Positions 35,148-45,241 of a DNA stretch of 64,000 nucleotides are shown here, one piece after another. The stretch's first letter is position 1. Each line of letters opens with the position of its first letter. Made by a program: the position numbers and the translations under genes. Under the pieces are notes generated by a model. It saw only the letters and a list, made by a program, of their open reading frames with translations. It did no database searches and had not been told where the DNA came from. The DNA is from Pseudofulvibacter geojedonensis (lineage in GTDB: Bacteria; Bacteroidota; Bacteroidia; Flavobacteriales; Flavobacteriaceae): NCBI RefSeq assembly GCF_042675745.1, contig NZ_JBHTJM010000001.1:1-64000 (forward strand), given 5' to 3'.

Positions 35148-35798
35148 ATGAATAAATCTATTTATATACTACTCTTAGTTTCTTTTTTGTCCTTTTTTAC
35201 AGGAACTGCTCAGGTTTTAGATAACCCCATAAATAACGGTGGAGAGATACCATCTCAAATAAACAAGGATAAAAATACTATTCAGCCAACTATAAAAAGA
35301 AATAATGACTCGCCAATTAAGTTATTCAACCCTTTAGAAGCACCCAAGACATTTAGTATGGAAAAAGATCCTAATTTGGTTGATGCTAGCAAAGCTGCAG
35401 AAGGTAGAATTAAGGAAGTAAATAATAAGCTTGAGGGCAAAACAGGTAAAAAAGGTAGTGTAAGCGACCAGTATTTAGGAGATGTTACTGTTAAGGGTGA
35501 TTTTATAAGTATCGAATGTAGAGATCATCAGTACGTAGATGGCGACAGAGTTAAAGTAATTGTAAATGACGTTGTTGTAGCTCAAAACATATTCCTTAAT
35601 TCATATTATAAAGGAATTAATGTAGATTTAAAAGAAGGATTAAACGAAATTCATTTTGTAGCCTTAAATCAAGGAGAATCGGGCCCAAATACTGCACAGT
35701 TTAGAGTATTCAATCTAAAAGGAGAGTTAGTAACTCAAAAAGAATGGAATTTACAAACAGGAGTTAAAGCAACTATAATTGTTGTAAATGAAAAATAA
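35148..35798 (+). CDS. Secreted protein of unknown function
   Basis: 216 residues. Signal peptide (MNKSIYILLLVSFLSFFTGTAQ, cut after about 22). A disordered stretch rich in N, P and K (about 25-105) precedes a compact beta-domain (about 110-216): GDVTVKGDFISIECRDHQYVDGD, VVVAQNIFLNSYYKGINVDL, GLNEIHFVALNQGESGPNTA. I recall similar exported proteins in Flavobacteriia without a known role. No sorting domain or lipobox, so it may stay in the periplasm. Confidence 0.7.
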   Translation: MNKSIYILLLVSFLSFFTGTAQVLDNPINNGGEIPSQINKDKNTIQPTIKRNNDSPIKLFNPLEAPKTFSMEKDPNLVDASKAAEGRIKEVNNKLEGKTGKKGSVSDQYLGDVTVKGDFISIECRDHQYVDGDRVKVIVNDVVVAQNIFLNSYYKGINVDLKEGLNEIHFVALNQGESGPNTAQFRVFNLKGELVTQKEWNLQTGVKATIIVVNEK

Positions 35799-35815
35799 TA
35801 AAATGTAATTATATT

Positions 35816-36091
35816 TTATTTCTTCAAATACTTTTTATCTACATAAAAAGTTCCGAAAGGAATAACCGAAGCGATTAAAACTATACCAAGAGTTTTAAAT
35901 TTCCAATCTAATTCAAATTTGTGCATAATTGCTAAAACAACATAAGCAACAAATAATAAGCCATGAGCCATCCCTATAACTTTTACATATTCTGGATTTC
36001 CCCAAACATACTTTAACGGCATTGCTATAAAAAGCAATAGTAGTAACGATAAGCCTTCTAAAAAACTAACTCCTCTAAAAAATTGAATCAT
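35816..36091 (-). CDS. DUF3817 membrane protein
   Basis: 91 residues with three membrane segments (about 8-25, 42-60, 68-85). Landmarks of DUF3817: FFRGVSFLEGLSLLLLLF, then KVIGMAHGLLFVAYVV with the conserved HG, and a final helix VIPFGTFYVDKK. Found in many bacteria; function unknown. It ends 6 bp after the next gene upstream on the same strand (36098-36709), so the pair is an operon. Confidence 0.85.
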   Translation of the reverse strand: MIQFFRGVSFLEGLSLLLLLFIAMPLKYVWGNPEYVKVIGMAHGLLFVAYVVLAIMHKFELDWKFKTLGIVLIASVIPFGTFYVDKKYLKK

Positions 36092-36097
36092 AATATT

Positions 36098-36709
36098 TTA
36101 ATTTACCATTTGAAAAATCATTACTGCATAAAGAGCAAAACGAACAAAACGCAACAAACCAAATAAAATAACACCTTTAAGAGGGTATTTTATCATTCCT
36201 CCAGCCATACATGTAATAGCAAAAGGTATTGGCAGTAAAGCACCTACTATTATTAAAAAACCTCCCCATTTACTGGTGTTCTTTAAATGCTTAGCCATTT
36301 TAACTTCTAAATAATTTTTAACAGAAGGTATTTTTAAAGAAGCCTTTCCTAAAAAATAAGAGGTTATTCCTCCTAAGTAAGACAATGTAGCTAATAAAGT
36401 AAGATTTATAATCGGATCGCTAGTTTTTTTAGACCAAGCAATAAATATTTCTGGCGGTATTAAACCTAAAATCGTTTCAGATATGTAAAAGACAGATAAT
36501 ACTCCAGTTGTAGAAAATGTTTCTGTCATCATTTTCAATCCATCATTTATATTAAATACAAATTTGTTAAATAATATCAATGCAGAAACAACTATTACTA
36601 CAGGTAATATTGCCTTTTTTAAACTTTTACCTATAAAAGAATAAAAACCTGTGTACGTATAATACTGATGTAATAACTTAAGTTTTGATTTTTTAGAAGC
36701 TGTCTTCAT
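36098..36709 (-). CDS. VTT/YqaA-type membrane protein
   Basis: 203 residues with about five membrane segments. The middle has the VTT (SNARE-associated, DedA-like) layout: a re-entrant ETILGLIPPEIFIAW, then LSYLGGITSYFLGK, and a second re-entrant GGFLIIVGALLPIPFAITCMAGG. Family members are thought to scramble or flip lipids across the inner membrane. The closest group is YqaA. First gene of a two-gene operon with the DUF3817 gene. Confidence 0.8.
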   Translation of the reverse strand: MKTASKKSKLKLLHQYYTYTGFYSFIGKSLKKAILPVVIVVSALILFNKFVFNINDGLKMMTETFSTTGVLSVFYISETILGLIPPEIFIAWSKKTSDPIINLTLLATLSYLGGITSYFLGKASLKIPSVKNYLEVKMAKHLKNTSKWGGFLIIVGALLPIPFAITCMAGGMIKYPLKGVILFGLLRFVRFALYAVMIFQMVN

Positions 36710-36847
36710 GGTTTATAATGTGGCTTAGGTTAATTAGGGATTAGCGAAGATAATAAGCAAATTAATATAAACCAAAGTATGTCACGGTTTTGTGGTAAAC
36801 TAAGAAAAAATAGAAGTGAAATATTGTTAAAAACAAGCCGTAGTTTA

Positions 36848-36877
36848 TTTGTATCTAACTAATAACTCTTATATTTG
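36848..36877 (+). promoter_or_regulatory. Promoter of fabG
   Basis: TTTG at 36848-36851 (-33) and TATATTTG at 36870-36877 (-7, fits TAnnTTTG) with an 18-nt spacer. It is the best-matching promoter found in the window. The leader to the fabG ATG is about 40 nt. Confidence 0.7.
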
Positions 36878-36924
36878 ATTTTCGAAAATATTAGATTTAA
36901 ATAAATTAACGAATATTTTATTAA

Positions 36925-37671
36925 ATGAAACTTTTAGAAGGTAAGACAGCTATTATAACTGGTGCAAGTAGAGGAATAGGTAAAGGAATTGCTACAGTTT
37001 TTGCTCAAAATGGTGCTAATGTAGCATTTACATATAGTTCATCTGAAGCTCCTGCTTTAGAACTAGAAAAAGAATTAACTGCTCTAGGTGTTAAAGCTAA
37101 GGCGTACAAATCTAATGCAGCAGATTTTCAAGCTTCACAAGATTTAGTTGCTGATATAATTAAAGACTTTGATAGTATCGACGTATTAATTAATAATGCA
37201 GGAATAACTAAAGATAACCTTCTTATGAGAATTTCTGAAGAAGATTTTGATAAAGTTATAGAGGTAAATTTAAAGTCTGTTTTTAATATGACCAAAGCTG
37301 TACAGCGCACTATGTTAAAGCAACGAAAAGGCTCTATTATAAATATGAGTTCTGTTGTTGGAGTAAAAGGAAATGCTGGCCAGACTAATTATGCTGCTTC
37401 AAAAGCAGGTATTATTGGTTTTTCTAAATCTGTAGCCTTAGAATTAGGTTCTAGAAATATTAGATGTAATGTAATTGCACCTGGATTTATAGAAACAGAA
37501 ATGACAGCTAAGTTGAACCCTGAAGCAGTTCAAGGTTGGAGAGATGCTATACCTTTAAAAAGAGGAGGTAGTCCAGAAGATGTAGCTAATGTATGTGCTT
37601 TTTTAGCTAGTGATATGAGTGCTTACGTTACTGGACAAGTGTTAAATGTAGATGGTGGAATGTTAACCTAA
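36925..37671 (+). CDS. fabG: 3-oxoacyl-ACP reductase FabG
   Basis: 248 residues, full length. It reduces 3-oxoacyl-ACP with NADPH in fatty-acid elongation. Short-chain dehydrogenase motifs: cofactor loop TGASRGIGKG, NNAG, catalytic serine in INMSSVVG, and YxxxK in YAASKAG. The C-terminal DGGMLT end is typical. It starts an operon: the VWA protein gene begins 1 bp after its stop. Confidence 0.94.
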   Translation: MKLLEGKTAIITGASRGIGKGIATVFAQNGANVAFTYSSSEAPALELEKELTALGVKAKAYKSNAADFQASQDLVADIIKDFDSIDVLINNAGITKDNLLMRISEEDFDKVIEVNLKSVFNMTKAVQRTMLKQRKGSIINMSSVVGVKGNAGQTNYAASKAGIIGFSKSVALELGSRNIRCNVIAPGFIETEMTAKLNPEAVQGWRDAIPLKRGGSPEDVANVCAFLASDMSAYVTGQVLNVDGGMLT

Positions 37672-37672
37672 T

Positions 37673-39706
37673 ATGTTAGGTAAACCTTTTGTATATATAT
37701 TATTAGTAGTACTCTTATCTTTAGGGGTAACTTATTTTCAATATTATTTTAAAGCAAAGAGAATAGGGGCTAAAGCTCATCTCTTTGCTTTTTTACGTTT
37801 TACTAGCTTGTTCTTATTGGGTTTACTATTGTTTAATCCTAAGTTTAAACAAACTAGACTAGAAAATATAAAACCCAAATTAGTTGTAGCCCTAGATGTG
37901 TCTGAATCTGTTGATTTTTTAAAAGAAAAAAATCGAGTTCAGGAACTTTTTTCAACAATAAAAACTTCTAAACTGAATAATAAATTCGATATTGATGTAT
38001 ATGGATTTGGTAAAGAAATTAACCCTATTAAAGATTCATTATCATTCACTACTAAACAAACTAATATTGCTAAGGTTTTTAATGGACTTAATGATGTATA
38101 CAATAGTAATAATTCTATAGCTCCTACAGTCTTAGTAACAGATGGTAATCAAACATATGGAAATGATTATGTAATAGTTTCTAAAACATATAGGCAACCT
38201 ATATACCCTGTAATTATTGGAGATACTGTTACAAAAACAGATTTAAGGATACAGCAAGTACAACATAATAAATATGCTTTTTTAGATAATGAATTTCCTT
38301 TAGAAGTAACTTTAAGTTACCAAGGTGAAGAGCCAGTAAATCAAAAAGTTACAATCAAAAAAAACAATACACCAGTTTATAACAAACAAGTTTCTTTTTC
38401 TCAACAAGATAATACTCAATTTATATCTTTAACATTGCCAGCTACCCATATAGGCAAACTAAATTATACCATTTCTATAGAAGCTTTAGATTCAGAGGAA
38501 AATATAAAAAATAATTCTAGAGACTTTTCTATACAGGTAATAGACGAGAGCACTAAAGTATTAATAGTTTCACCTATACTACATCCAGATATTGGGGCAC
38601 TAAAAAAAGCAATAGAAAGTAATAAACTGCGCAAAGTTACTATCGTAAAACCATCTAGTACTATTGATATAAATCAATATCAACTAGTTATTTTGTACCA
38701 ACCCAATACTAGTTGTAAATCAATTTTCGAAAAGTTAAATCAAGTTCAGAAAAACTATTGGTTAATTGGCGGTTTGCAAACAAATTGGTTAATGGTGAAC
38801 TCAATGCAGTCAAATTTTAGCTTTTCAAGCACTAATCAAGCTCAAGATTACTTAGGAAATTACAATGATGGTTTTGAACTGTATCAACAAAAAAACATAT
38901 CTATTGAAACATTCCCTCCTTTAGAATCTAATTATGGTAATTTAACTGTAAATAGCAAGCCCTATACGCTACTATATCAAAGCATTAACGGCTTAACTAC
39001 TAGTAATCCTTTGTATACTTTTTTCGAAAATAATAAACAAAGATCAGCATTTTTATTGGGAGAAGGAGTTTGGAAATGGCGAGCTCATAGTTTCTTAAAC
39101 GAATCAAATTTTGAAAGTTTTGATGCTTTTGTTGGAAAAACAGTTCAGTTTCTAGCATCTAATACTAAAAAAGAGCGCTTGGTAGTTAATTCAGAAGATA
39201 CATATCTTTTAGGAGATGTATTTTTGGAAGCACAATATTTTGATAAAAATTATGTAGTTGAAAATAATGCTAAAGTATCTGCAATAATTAAAGACGTAAA
39301 AACCAATAAGGAATTTGAATTTGATTTTCTTTTTAAAGGGAATGGTTATAAATTGGATATTAGCAACTTACCTGCATCTTCTTATGAATACAAAGTTATG
39401 GTTAAAAAAGGAGGCTTAGTTAAAACGGGAGTGTTCGATATTGAAAATTTTAATATAGAAAAACAATTTCTAAATCCTAATGTAACAAAACTACAGCAAA
39501 TAGCTACTAACACTAATAATGAGCTGTATCATATCAATAATATTGATAAATTGTTTGAAGATCTGGCTAATAATGAAAACTATAAAACTATTCAGAAAAT
39601 TTCTTACAAAGAATCACCTTTAATACAATGGAAATATTTACTAGCAATTTTATTGTTTGTATTGAGTTTAGAATGGTTTTTAAGAAAATATAACGGACTA
39701 ATTTAA
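37673..39706 (+). CDS. VWA-domain membrane protein
   Basis: 677 residues. Two N-terminal membrane helices (about 7-25 and 38-54), then a von Willebrand A-like domain with the metal site DVSES (D75, S77, S79) and LVTDGNQT near 160. A large beta-rich middle with TLLYQSINGL and an AWQWR-like stretch follows, and a last helix at about 655-672 before RKYNGLI. The layout resembles the periplasmic VWA/BatA-related family, with the bulk in the periplasm. Substrate unknown. Nearly translationally joined to fabG (1 bp) and 16 bp before the SPFH gene. Confidence 0.75.
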   Translation: MLGKPFVYILLVVLLSLGVTYFQYYFKAKRIGAKAHLFAFLRFTSLFLLGLLLFNPKFKQTRLENIKPKLVVALDVSESVDFLKEKNRVQELFSTIKTSKLNNKFDIDVYGFGKEINPIKDSLSFTTKQTNIAKVFNGLNDVYNSNNSIAPTVLVTDGNQTYGNDYVIVSKTYRQPIYPVIIGDTVTKTDLRIQQVQHNKYAFLDNEFPLEVTLSYQGEEPVNQKVTIKKNNTPVYNKQVSFSQQDNTQFISLTLPATHIGKLNYTISIEALDSEENIKNNSRDFSIQVIDESTKVLIVSPILHPDIGALKKAIESNKLRKVTIVKPSSTIDINQYQLVILYQPNTSCKSIFEKLNQVQKNYWLIGGLQTNWLMVNSMQSNFSFSSTNQAQDYLGNYNDGFELYQQKNISIETFPPLESNYGNLTVNSKPYTLLYQSINGLTTSNPLYTFFENNKQRSAFLLGEGVWKWRAHSFLNESNFESFDAFVGKTVQFLASNTKKERLVVNSEDTYLLGDVFLEAQYFDKNYVVENNAKVSAIIKDVKTNKEFEFDFLFKGNGYKLDISNLPASSYEYKVMVKKGGLVKTGVFDIENFNIEKQFLNPNVTKLQQIATNTNNELYHINNIDKLFEDLANNENYKTIQKISYKESPLIQWKYLLAILLFVLSLEWFLRKYNGLI

Positions 39707-39722
39707 AATTAAATATATAGAG

Positions 39723-40535
39723 ATGGATAAGTTACCAAAGATTGGATTGCCAATTATTTTTGCAGTTGTGTTTATAATATTTTTATTATTTAAAACAGCT
39801 GTTACTATTGATGCTGGTAAAGCAGGAGTAATGTTTAAGCGTTTTGGGGGTGGAGTAGATACTTCAACAACATATGGTGAAGGATTTCATATTGTAGCTC
39901 CTTGGAATGATATGATTGAATACAAGATACGTCAACAATCAATTTCAGATAAAATGAGTGTTTTATCTGTTAATGGATTAGAGGTTGATGTTGATGGAAC
40001 AGTTTGGTTTCAGCCTAAAGCAGATATGTTAGGTAAACTGCATCAAGAAAAGGGAAGAGATTATATTAGTACTATTTTAATGCCAGCAATTAGTGCAGCA
40101 GCAAGAAGCGTTGTTGGTCGTTATACTCCTGAGCAGTTATATTCTTCTAAAAGAGATGTAATACAAAATGAAATACTTGAAGAAGTTAGAAGAGAGGTAA
40201 AGGACCAATACATACAGGTAAATAGAGTGTTAGTACAAGATGTTACTTTGCCATCTAAAATTAAAGATGCTATTGAACGTAAACTAAAAGAAGAGCAAGA
40301 GTTTTTAGAATACGAATTTAAATTGCAAAAGGCAAGAAAAGAAGCCGAAAGACAACGTATAGATGCTGAGGGTAAAGCTGCAGCTAATAAAATTTTAAGT
40401 GCTTCTTTAACAGATAAAATTTTACAAGAAAAAGGTATTGAAGCTACTTTAGAATTATCGCAGTCACAAAATAGTAAGGTAGTATTAATTGGATCTGGAA
40501 AATCTGGAATGCCAATTATTTTAGGAAATCAATAA
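39723..40535 (+). CDS. Prohibitin/SPFH-family protein
   Basis: 270 residues. One N-terminal membrane helix (about 10-27, IIFAVVFIIFLLFKTAVTI), then a band-7 (SPFH) domain from AGKAGVMFKRFGGGVDTST to about 190, then a coiled coil rich in E, K, R and A (about 185-225, KLKEEQEFLEYEFKLQKAR) that drives ring formation, and a short tail. Prohibitins make membrane-microdomain scaffolds and can chaperone proteases. It ends the fabG-VWA-SPFH run and is followed by a strong terminator. Confidence 0.9.
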   Translation: MDKLPKIGLPIIFAVVFIIFLLFKTAVTIDAGKAGVMFKRFGGGVDTSTTYGEGFHIVAPWNDMIEYKIRQQSISDKMSVLSVNGLEVDVDGTVWFQPKADMLGKLHQEKGRDYISTILMPAISAAARSVVGRYTPEQLYSSKRDVIQNEILEEVRREVKDQYIQVNRVLVQDVTLPSKIKDAIERKLKEEQEFLEYEFKLQKARKEAERQRIDAEGKAAANKILSASLTDKILQEKGIEATLELSQSQNSKVVLIGSGKSGMPIILGNQ

Positions 40536-40560
40536 AAATTATCAAATACTCAGTATTTCA

Positions 40561-40592
40561 AAAGCCATTAAATTTATTTTAATGGCTTTTTT
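40561..40592 (+). terminator. Rho-independent terminator after the SPFH gene
   Basis: AAAGCCATTAAA (40561-40572) pairs perfectly with TTTAATGGCTTT (40578-40589) around a 5-nt loop, with a T run. Confidence 0.92.
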
Positions 40593-40664
40593 AGTGATAT
40601 TTTTTAATACACTAAAAACGAAACATTTTGTATAAAAAAAGAAAAAATAAGTATCCTAAATAGT

Positions 40665-40672
40665 TATTTTTG
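40665..40672 (+). promoter_or_regulatory. -7 box before the large T9SS gene
   Basis: TATTTTTG fits TAnnTTTG, 24 nt before the ATG at 40697. The TTG that opens the longer frame is part of this box. Confidence 0.4.
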
Positions 40673-40696
40673 AGCAACCTAAAATTTATCCAACTT

Positions 40697-43600
40697 ATGA
40701 AAAACCAACTTATGGTATTAACAACCGTGTTGTTAATATTGTTTTCAAGTAATATAATTGCCCAAAATAAAAGGCAATATGTTCCAAAACCAAAATACAA
40801 ATCACTATTTAAAACAATACCAATAGTTTCAGAAGAAGATCCAGAATGGGTTAAGTTACTATATTCCGATTCTCCTAACTATAAAGAAATATCAGCAGCT
40901 TTTTCTAAATATTACAAAACACAACTATTCAAGAAAAATACACATACACAAAACTTTAAGTATTTTAGTAGAATAGTAAAAAATCAAGACTATTTATTAG
41001 AAAATGGAGATGTTTATATACCAACGGTAGCTGAGGAAAATTTAAGAAAAGAAAGGGTTTTACAATCTAGAAATTCTTCAAGTTCAATCAATTCTAATGC
41101 CTGGGTTACTATTGGTCCATTCACAACATTTAACTCTGGAGGAGCAACACAAAAATCATCTCAGGTTAATGCCTATACGTTCAGTCAATCTATATCTAAC
41201 CCGAATGTACTATTTGTTGGAACAGAAACCTCTGGTGTATACAAATCTATCGATAAAGGGTTGCATTGGAGTTCAGTAGGAGATCAAGTATTTAATGATG
41301 GTGGAGTAGGAGTTGTAGAGATAGATCCTACCAATGAAAATATAGTTTATGTTGGAGCTGGAAGTAAACTATACAAGACTCTAGATGGCGGAACTACCTG
41401 GTCTACATTGTTAAATATCAGTCAACTAGATACTCACGCAATAACAATTAACCCTAATAACCCTAATATTGTTTTAATAGCAGGAAATAAAGGACTTAGA
41501 AGGAGTACAGATGGTGGGACTACATGGACTACTATTTATACAGATTGGTGTGGAGATATTCAATTAAAAACTGATAATCCGAATACTGTTTTTCTTGTGA
41601 AAAGTAACCCTGTAAAAAATATATCTGAATTCTTTAAGTCTATAGATGGTGGAGTAACATTTTCACTTAAAGGTAACGGTTGGTTTTCACCAATTGGTGG
41701 GGTAGCACTATCTGATGGAGGAGCTAGAATAGGCGTTACTAATGCAGATGCTAATAGAGTATATGTTATCTTGCTTGGAAATGAAAATGATTCAGTAGAT
41801 GACAATAATTATATTGGTATTTACAGAAGTGATGATGCGGGAGAATCATGGTCTACTCCGTATGATGGAGATAACGATGGGAACCCAGACAATGAACCTG
41901 GTGGACCTTATAGCGAAGATCATTGGTGTTTTACACATTTTGGGGTAACTACAACTGGTTATGACCAAGGTTTTTATGACCTTGCTATTGGTGTTTCAGA
42001 TACCAATCCAGATCACCTTATGGTTGGCTCTTTAAATTTATTTAAATCCGAAGATGGAGGAAAAAGATATACCAGATGGGGAGGCTATGGTTGTACAGGT
42101 TGTTCTCCTGGTTACAGGCACCCAGATATTCAAGACATAGAATTTAATGGGGCAGATGTTTGGGTTTGTAGTGATGGTGGTATAGATTATTACGATGGTA
42201 ATTTAAATTTTATTGAGTCTAGAAATACAGGAGTAAATGGATCTGCTTATTGGGGGTTCGACCAAGGCTGGAATTTTGACGTTTTAGTAGGGGGTAGATA
42301 TCATAATGGTAATGCAGCATATTACCAAACTTACGGGACAGGAAACTTTTTGTCTTTAGGTGGTGGTGAATCTGCAACAGGATATGTAAATAAAGGAGAA
42401 AACAGAAAAGTTTTTCACAGTGACATTTCTGGAAATGAAATACCAGATGTAATCACTGGTGCAATTACAAATATTCCTGGTTACTCATTATATCCTAACG
42501 AGCATTATGTTTACTCAAGAAGAAGCGAAGTTACAAACGATCCAAGATATTGGAATATATTATACTTAGGTAAGGATAACAAATTATGGAAAAGTACCAA
42601 TAGTGGTAAATCTTTTTCTGTGGTTAAAACATTCGGATCAACAGATACAGATTTTGTAAAAGCTATTGAAGTTTCTAGAAAAGACCCCAATATTATTTTT
42701 GTTACTCAAAATGTAGGTAACAGTGGTAAACTATGGAAAAGTATAGATGGAGGCACAAATTGGACAGACGTTACCATACCAGCGAATCATCAAACAATGT
42801 ATTTGTCTTTAAATACCGAAAATGAATTGTTTTTAGCTTTAAATAACGGTTATAACAATACTAATAAAGTTTTTAAATCTATAGACTTAGGTGCTACTTG
42901 GACTAACTTAAGTACTCCGGCCCTAGATGGAGAATGGATAGAGAACATTCAAGTACAAAACGGTACAGACGGAGGAGTTTATTTAACTTCTAACAAAACA
43001 ATTTGGTACAGAAATAATTCTCATAGTGATTGGCAATTATTTTCAAATGGTTTACCAATACATTTTAGAATTACCAAAATATTACCTTTCTATAGAGACG
43101 GAAAAATTAGAATTGCTGGTAATCGAGGGATATGGGAAAGAAATTTGTTTGAAATATCCGAACCTAAAGCGCAACCTATGGTGGCTACAAAAAATGTACA
43201 TTGTAGTAGAGAAGAGGTTCAGTTTGAAGACTTTTCAATATTAAATCATGCCGGAGCTACTTGGCAGTGGCAATTTCCGGGAGCTACAACGGTTTCGTCT
43301 ACATCGGTAAGAAATCCAAGTGTTACCTATGCAAACTCTGGAACATATGATGTAACACTTACTATAACAGATGGAAACGGAAAAACTGACACGAAAACTG
43401 TTACACAAATGATTTCAGTAGGCGAAAACTACTGTTCGCCAGAACCAAACCCAGAACAAGCACTTCAATGCTCAGAAAATAACCATTATGCCATTAACAG
43501 TACGATTAATTTAACAAATATTACAAATTTTAGCTGTACAGCTTGGGTGAAACCTAATGGAATACAACCAGATTATTCAGCAATTTTTAGTTTGTCATCA

Positions 43601-44776
43601 GGTAATAATGGTCCAAACAAAAATGCATTAAACTTTAGAGAAGGAAACAATACCCTCGGTATACATTGGAATAATGGTTATTGGTGGTGGGATAGTAATT
43701 TAGTTGTACCAGAAAACGAATGGTCGTATGTTGCTATTACCGTAACTCCCACAACTATAAGTTTATATGTAAACGAGCAAAAGCACACGTGGAATATTAA
43801 TTCAGTACCTTTTGATTTGAACCAAATAATTCTGGGGAGTTATTATGGTTGGCAGTCTAGAAATTTTAAAGGTCAACTAGAAGAAGTTACTTTTTGGAAA
43901 AAAACGTTATCAGATCAAGAAGTAAAATTATCAAGACATTTAACCAAAAGTGATGTTAGTAATCCTGATTTAATAGCTTACTATCAATTTAACCATAACA
44001 GTAATGGAAAAGTATATGATAAAAAAGGAACTAGTGATTTAGTTTTAAACGGCGATACCAATTTAGTAGCTTCAGATGCTCCTGTTGGTCCTGGTACTAG
44101 TCAACTCTTAAATGTCACTTCTGGAGGTATTAAAGATTTTAGTTTGGCGAATCTTTCAATGACTTTTCCTTCTAGTGGAAATTATCCAAATGGAGATATA
44201 GTTGTTTCAAAAATTAACATATTACCTAGCAATTTACCTGCAACAAATGTTATAGATAATACCTATTGGATAGTTAATAATTATGGTCTAAATACAAATT
44301 TCACTCCATTAGAGAGTATTTCGTTTTCTCAAATAGATAATATCGATACTATAAATAGTAATAATATTTTCATGTATAAAAGAGCTAGTAATGCTGGTTT
44401 AACTACGAATTGGAATACTGAGGCTATTGGTGCTGATTCTGTAAATACAAATACTGCTATATTTACAAATACAGCTACAATTGATTCTTTTAGTCAGTTT
44501 TTTATAGGAAGTGATCAGGCTCTTAGTATAAGTCAAGAACCTAAACAATATTTTAGTGTTTACCCAAACCCTGTTAAGAATGGAGAAGATATATATTTTA
44601 AAGGTCTAAAAACTAAGGCTAGATTCATATTATTTGATGGTACAGGAAAAGAGGTTATAAAAACTATAATCGCAAGTACTAGTAAAATACCTATTTCTAA
44701 CCTTTCAAATGGTATTTATTTCTATACTGTAGAAACCAATCATAATATTTATACAGGAAAGATTTTAATCGATTAA
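40697..44776 (+). CDS. T9SS cell-surface protein with Asp-box, PKD and LamG-like parts
   Basis: 1359 residues from the ATG at 40697. Signal peptide (MKNQLMVLTTVLLILFSSN, to about 25). Residues about 150-860 carry Asp-box/sortilin-type beta-propeller repeats, several of the form TLDGGTTW, STDGGTTW, SIDGGVTF, SDDAGESW, SIDGGTNW. A PKD domain lies at about 870-950 (WQWQFPGATTVS, GTYDVTLTITDGNG), then a LamG/concanavalin-like domain (about 960-1140, CTAWVKPNG, WSYVAITVTP). The end (about 1285-1359) is a T9SS sorting domain: FSVYPNPVKNGED, ISNLSNGIYFYTVET. Likely a surface adhesin or glycan-acting exoprotein; no catalytic residues seen. Confidence 0.85.
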   Translation: MKNQLMVLTTVLLILFSSNIIAQNKRQYVPKPKYKSLFKTIPIVSEEDPEWVKLLYSDSPNYKEISAAFSKYYKTQLFKKNTHTQNFKYFSRIVKNQDYLLENGDVYIPTVAEENLRKERVLQSRNSSSSINSNAWVTIGPFTTFNSGGATQKSSQVNAYTFSQSISNPNVLFVGTETSGVYKSIDKGLHWSSVGDQVFNDGGVGVVEIDPTNENIVYVGAGSKLYKTLDGGTTWSTLLNISQLDTHAITINPNNPNIVLIAGNKGLRRSTDGGTTWTTIYTDWCGDIQLKTDNPNTVFLVKSNPVKNISEFFKSIDGGVTFSLKGNGWFSPIGGVALSDGGARIGVTNADANRVYVILLGNENDSVDDNNYIGIYRSDDAGESWSTPYDGDNDGNPDNEPGGPYSEDHWCFTHFGVTTTGYDQGFYDLAIGVSDTNPDHLMVGSLNLFKSEDGGKRYTRWGGYGCTGCSPGYRHPDIQDIEFNGADVWVCSDGGIDYYDGNLNFIESRNTGVNGSAYWGFDQGWNFDVLVGGRYHNGNAAYYQTYGTGNFLSLGGGESATGYVNKGENRKVFHSDISGNEIPDVITGAITNIPGYSLYPNEHYVYSRRSEVTNDPRYWNILYLGKDNKLWKSTNSGKSFSVVKTFGSTDTDFVKAIEVSRKDPNIIFVTQNVGNSGKLWKSIDGGTNWTDVTIPANHQTMYLSLNTENELFLALNNGYNNTNKVFKSIDLGATWTNLSTPALDGEWIENIQVQNGTDGGVYLTSNKTIWYRNNSHSDWQLFSNGLPIHFRITKILPFYRDGKIRIAGNRGIWERNLFEISEPKAQPMVATKNVHCSREEVQFEDFSILNHAGATWQWQFPGATTVSSTSVRNPSVTYANSGTYDVTLTITDGNGKTDTKTVTQMISVGENYCSPEPNPEQALQCSENNHYAINSTINLTNITNFSCTAWVKPNGIQPDYSAIFSLSSGNNGPNKNALNFREGNNTLGIHWNNGYWWWDSNLVVPENEWSYVAITVTPTTISLYVNEQKHTWNINSVPFDLNQIILGSYYGWQSRNFKGQLEEVTFWKKTLSDQEVKLSRHLTKSDVSNPDLIAYYQFNHNSNGKVYDKKGTSDLVLNGDTNLVASDAPVGPGTSQLLNVTSGGIKDFSLANLSMTFPSSGNYPNGDIVVSKINILPSNLPATNVIDNTYWIVNNYGLNTNFTPLESISFSQIDNIDTINSNNIFMYKRASNAGLTTNWNTEAIGADSVNTNTAIFTNTATIDSFSQFFIGSDQALSISQEPKQYFSVYPNPVKNGEDIYFKGLKTKARFILFDGTGKEVIKTIIASTSKIPISNLSNGIYFYTVETNHNIYTGKILID

Positions 44777-44780
44777 TTAT

Positions 44781-44815
44781 AAGTAAGGGATGTTTACAAT
44801 AAACATCCCTTACTT
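44781..44815. terminator. Long bidirectional terminator
   Basis: AAGTAAGGGATGTTT (44781-44795) pairs perfectly over 15 bp with AAACATCCCTTACTT (44801-44815). It lies between the T9SS gene and the convergent DUF393 gene and serves both strands. Confidence 0.92.
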
Positions 44816-44824
44816 ATTATATTT

Positions 44825-45241
44825 TTATAAAAATTTAGACTTTAACTCAGGGGTTGGTATTCTACAAGATTCTTCCTTCCCATACCATTTATACCTATTT
44901 TTTGCCACATAGTTATAAGCTATATTTCTAATATTTTCTGGAAGAATTAGAAAGAGGTTTATTCCTTTCCATAGCCCTCCAAATTCTTTTATTATTTTAA
45001 TAGCTGCGGTAGATTTAGTATAATATGCTTCGCCAGGTACGTATAAAATAATGGTATTTAAACTAGTATCTCTGTAACCAATATATTGCTGTATTTCTTG
45101 ACCTAAATCTGATTGTAATGAAACAAATCGAAAAATATCTTGTTTATCTTTATCTATGACATAGTTAATAGAGTTATTACATAAATTACATACGCCGTCA
45201 AAAAGAATTATTTTTTTATTTTTTGGTAGTTGATCTATCAT
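44825..45241 (-). CDS. DCC-family thiol oxidoreductase-like protein (DUF393)
   Basis: 138 residues from the ATG at 45241. The family signature DGVCNLCNNSINYV is near the start, with DxxCxxC resembling a thioredoxin active site, and FRFVSLQSDLGQ and AIKIIKEFGGLW follow. The longer frame to 45283 lies inside mutS2, so I reject it. Start and the mutS2 stop share one base (TAATG), so the two are translationally coupled. Function of the family is not established; a redox role is presumed from the cysteines. Confidence 0.88.
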   Translation of the reverse strand: MIDQLPKNKKIILFDGVCNLCNNSINYVIDKDKQDIFRFVSLQSDLGQEIQQYIGYRDTSLNTIILYVPGEAYYTKSTAAIKIIKEFGGLWKGINLFLILPENIRNIAYNYVAKNRYKWYGKEESCRIPTPELKSKFL